NCBI RefSeq assembly: GCF_012927325.1
Contig: NZ_JABBGI010000023.1
Location: 1 to 64,000 of the forward strand
Length of the DNA: 64,000 nucleotides
Direction of reading: 5' to 3'
Source of the DNA: Chryseobacterium antibioticum
GTDB taxonomy: Bacteria > Bacteroidota > Bacteroidia > Flavobacteriales > Weeksellaceae
Positions within the stretch are counted from its first letter, which is position 1. Each line of letters opens with the position of its first letter. The notes below the pieces were generated by a model that was not told where the DNA came from, searched no databases, and was given only the letters and a program-made list of their open reading frames with translations. Below are positions 62,418-64,000 of the stretch, piece by piece. The position numbers and the translations under genes were made by a program.

Positions 62418-63272
62418 TTAGTTAACCTTATAATAAGGTTCCGAAAAATACTTGCTCGGTTTGATATACGCTGTTTTTCGGTCTGCATCAAAGACCCAGT
62501 TGAATCTTCGCAACAGATCGGCACCAAAATAATTGACTGTCTGTTTTTTGAGATCACCGATGAAAAAACCTGCCGAAACATCTTTTAAAACACTATTTCC
62601 CACTTTCAAAAAAGGGAGTACGGCCTGTTTGGTGATGATGCTTTTCCCACTGGAGTTTTTTAATGTTTTTTCGCCTGTTATCTTCAGTTTTTTATCCAGT
62701 TCTTTTTCTGCAGCAAAATCATTACTATACAGCAATCCTCCTGAATATCCGGATTGAAGTACAAAATAAGCTTCCTGTTGCTTATCTCCGTCGATAACGT
62801 TATCAGCTACAATATAAAAAGCTTCATGGTCATACATCGTGTTAATAGGTTGGAAGTCTTTTACGTCCGGTGTTTTGTCATAGATAATGAACTGATTATG
62901 ATCATAATCGATTTTAAATGCCTTTCCTCCAAACAGGACTGTTCCTATCTTTCCGTCAGCCTCGTGACCAGCCAGCTGATTATCCGAAAAACGAACGTTA
63001 TTAAGGGTTAATTTTCCAATCTGCACCGTATTATTTTCACTGATTTTCTCTTTATTGAAAATAATATGATCTGCTTTGCGCTGTCGTTCCGGAGAAATCG
63101 AAGCATCTTCCATAGCGATCTGGAACATCAGATCCAGCGTATCCTTTTTATTGACCAGTGTTTTTACAATGATATTATTATGTTTGGTGATCCGGAAAGG
63201 AATGGTCTGCTGTGCATGTATGTTGAAAAGACCCGCAGAAAAGAGTAGAATAAGGCTTGTTTTTTTGAACAT
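62418..63272 (-). CDS. Retropepsin-like exported protein lacking the catalytic Asp
   Basis: 284 residues from the ATG at 63272 (a TTG six bases upstream is also in frame). A signal peptide (MFKKTSLILLFSAGLFNIHA) precedes a region with ADGKIGTVLFGGKAFKIDYDHNQFIIYD, the 'DGxIG...IDYD...IYD' pattern of retropepsin-like clan AA proteins. The second lobe has YFVLQSGYSGGLLYS, where an active enzyme would read D-T/S-G; here Asp is Gln173. It is probably a non-catalytic relative that binds peptides. Single gene. Confidence 0.6.
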   Translation of the reverse strand: MFKKTSLILLFSAGLFNIHAQQTIPFRITKHNNIIVKTLVNKKDTLDLMFQIAMEDASISPERQRKADHIIFNKEKISENNTVQIGKLTLNNVRFSDNQLAGHEADGKIGTVLFGGKAFKIDYDHNQFIIYDKTPDVKDFQPINTMYDHEAFYIVADNVIDGDKQQEAYFVLQSGYSGGLLYSNDFAAEKELDKKLKITGEKTLKNSSGKSIITKQAVLPFLKVGNSVLKDVSAGFFIGDLKKQTVNYFGADLLRRFNWVFDADRKTAYIKPSKYFSEPYYKVN

Positions 63273-63345
63273 TATCAAGTGATTAGTGGTTAAAATCAGG
63301 AATTTTAAAATTACCTTTTATTTTTGGAATGAAAAAGAAATGAAG

Positions 63346-63372
63346 ATAAAATACTTGTCCATTTTTCGGTTG
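63346..63372 (+). repeat. 27-base direct repeat, copy 1, upstream of the DUF1203 gene
   Basis: Begins ATAAAATACTTGTCC and ends CGGTTG. It is identical over 27 bases to 63880-63906. The terminal TTG lies 20 bases before the -7 box at 63393, so the repeat covers the -33 element and the DNA just upstream. Confidence 0.8.
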
Positions 63373-63392
63373 TCATATGGATGCTGTCAATT

Positions 63393-63400
63393 TAAATTTG
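63393..63400 (+). promoter_or_regulatory. -7 promoter box of the DUF1203 gene (TAAATTTG)
   Basis: TAAATTTG fits TAnnTTTG and lies 20 bases after the TTG of the 27-base repeat and 12 bases before the ATG. Confidence 0.6.
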
Positions 63401-63412
63401 TAAAAAAAGAAA

Positions 63413-63883
63413 ATGAATAATTTTAAATTTGAAGCATTGAATTATTTAGATTTTGAATATCTGAATAATTTATCAGAAACCGAACTCTCAGAGAATAATG
63501 TTAAGAAAATGAGAGTGGACAAATTTCCAGGTTTCCCTTGCAGGAGTACTTTGGAAGATGCTAAGATTGGTGAAATGATTTTTCTCCTCAACTATGATTT
63601 TCATAATGTCAATTCTCCATATCGAGCAAATGGACCTATTTTTGTGAGGGCAAATCAACTAACAAAAACTTATGAAAATAACGAAATTCCGATAATGTTC
63701 AATCACAGATTGATTTCAATCCGAGGGTACAGCAAAGATGCAATGATGATTTTTGCTGATGTTTCTGAAGGGGAATTTTTAAAGAAAAAACTTTCTCAAA
63801 TTCTGGAAAATCCCAAAATTGAATATATACATCTTCATAATGCGAAACCTGGATGTTTTAATTGTGTTGTAAAAAGAATATAA
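63413..63883 (+). CDS. DUF1203 domain protein
   Basis: 156 residues, soluble. FPGFPCRSTLEDAKIGEMIFLLNYDF, SPYRANGPIFVR and the C-terminal IEYIHLHNAKPGCFNCVV are the conserved segments of DUF1203, a family of unknown function with invariant Cys, His and Asn residues that could form an active site. The coding DNA is AT-rich. The stop codon lies inside the second copy of the 27-base repeat, which then serves the next gene. Confidence 0.8.
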   Translation: MNNFKFEALNYLDFEYLNNLSETELSENNVKKMRVDKFPGFPCRSTLEDAKIGEMIFLLNYDFHNVNSPYRANGPIFVRANQLTKTYENNEIPIMFNHRLISIRGYSKDAMMIFADVSEGEFLKKKLSQILENPKIEYIHLHNAKPGCFNCVVKRI

Positions 63884-63906
63884 AATACTTGTCCATTTTT
63901 CGGTTG
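63880..63906 (+). repeat. 27-base direct repeat, copy 2, upstream of the PEP mutase-like gene
   Basis: Exact copy of 63346-63372, starting on the DUF1203 stop. TAATTTTA, 21 bases after its TTG, is a weaker -7 box for the gene that begins at 63950. Confidence 0.8.
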
Positions 63907-63949
63907 CATATAATGAATCAATAAGAGTAATTTTATCAAAAAAAATAGG

Positions 63950-64000
63950 ATGACGAATATTCAAATTTTTAAAGATCTGCATAAAAAAAACGAACCCTTA
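63950..64000 (+). CDS. Start of an isocitrate lyase/PEP mutase family protein (partial)
   Basis: ATG at 63950 opens MTNIQIFKDLHKKNEPL to the window edge. 'F..LH....PL' is the usual N-terminus of the small isocitrate lyase/phosphoenolpyruvate mutase superfamily proteins, which act on phosphonates or 2-methyl-isocitrate-like acids. Only 17 residues are visible, so the assignment is tentative; the shared upstream repeat suggests common control with the DUF1203 gene. Confidence 0.45.
   Translation, partial: MTNIQIFKDLHKKNEPL

Overview
The window is chromosomal DNA from a flavobacterium, most likely Chryseobacterium or a close relative. I infer this from AT-rich DNA, type IX secretion sorting domains on two exported proteins, fused SecDF, an acetylornithine-type carbamoyltransferase instead of ordinary ArgF, and promoters of the Bacteroidetes form (TTTG, about 19 bases, TAnnTTTG). 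No database was searched; names rest on recognised motifs, lengths and gene order.

Layout. Positions 1-127 are the 3' end of an ISAs1-type insertion sequence lying inside a small lipoprotein gene. Then come a two-helix membrane protein, phosphoenolpyruvate carboxylase and a secreted subtilase (0.4-5.2 kb). 5.3-8.5 kb is a small surface-sugar cluster (DegT aminotransferase, membrane protein, galE, cytidylyltransferase-like protein). 8.5-14.5 kb, minus strand, holds an outer-membrane receptor, mltG, dapF, a Gly/Asn-rich lipoprotein and pnuC. 14.6-25 kb carries an amino-acid permease, hemN, a secreted PQQ-type sugar dehydrogenase, secDF and a Tet-like exporter. 26.4-34.5 kb is housekeeping (tatA, PAP2 phosphatase, TPR protein, trmL, rlmH, YihY, nhaA, relA/spoT).

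34.8-45.5 kb, all minus strand, looks like a short-chain carboxylate uptake and activation locus. In transcription order it has a porin, an MHS-type transporter, two small membrane proteins, an SLC5 symporter fused to a histidine kinase, a receiver-only response regulator, a propionyl-CoA-synthetase-like enzyme and acs. The transporter-kinase and regulator probably sense the substrate that the two ligases activate.

45.8-55.4 kb is the arginine operon: an acyltransferase, argG, argC, argD, argF', argB, argE, argH. It is transcribed away from a small zinc-ribbon/HTH protein that resembles the InsA part of IS1 transposases. The carbamoyltransferase has Val at the residue that separates acetylornithine from succinylornithine enzymes. 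Most gaps in the operon carry a repeat or inverted-repeat element. An Lrp-type regulator follows, then a pyrimidine operon (pyrB, carA, carB) that starts with a probable attenuator (leader peptide, pause hairpin, terminator). A four-helix-bundle (S23-type) gene sits between carA and carB, bracketed by inverted copies of a dispersed repeat. The window ends with a retropepsin-like protein, a DUF1203 gene and the start of a PEP mutase/isocitrate lyase family gene; the last two share a perfect 27-base upstream repeat.

Themes beyond the genes are: (i) stuttered 7-8-base intergenic repeats at many gene boundaries; (ii) hairpin and MITE-like elements crowded into the arginine operon; (iii) several -7 boxes only 4-7 bases from the start codon, suggesting leaderless mRNAs. 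I saw no rRNA, tRNA, CRISPR array, phage or replication origin.
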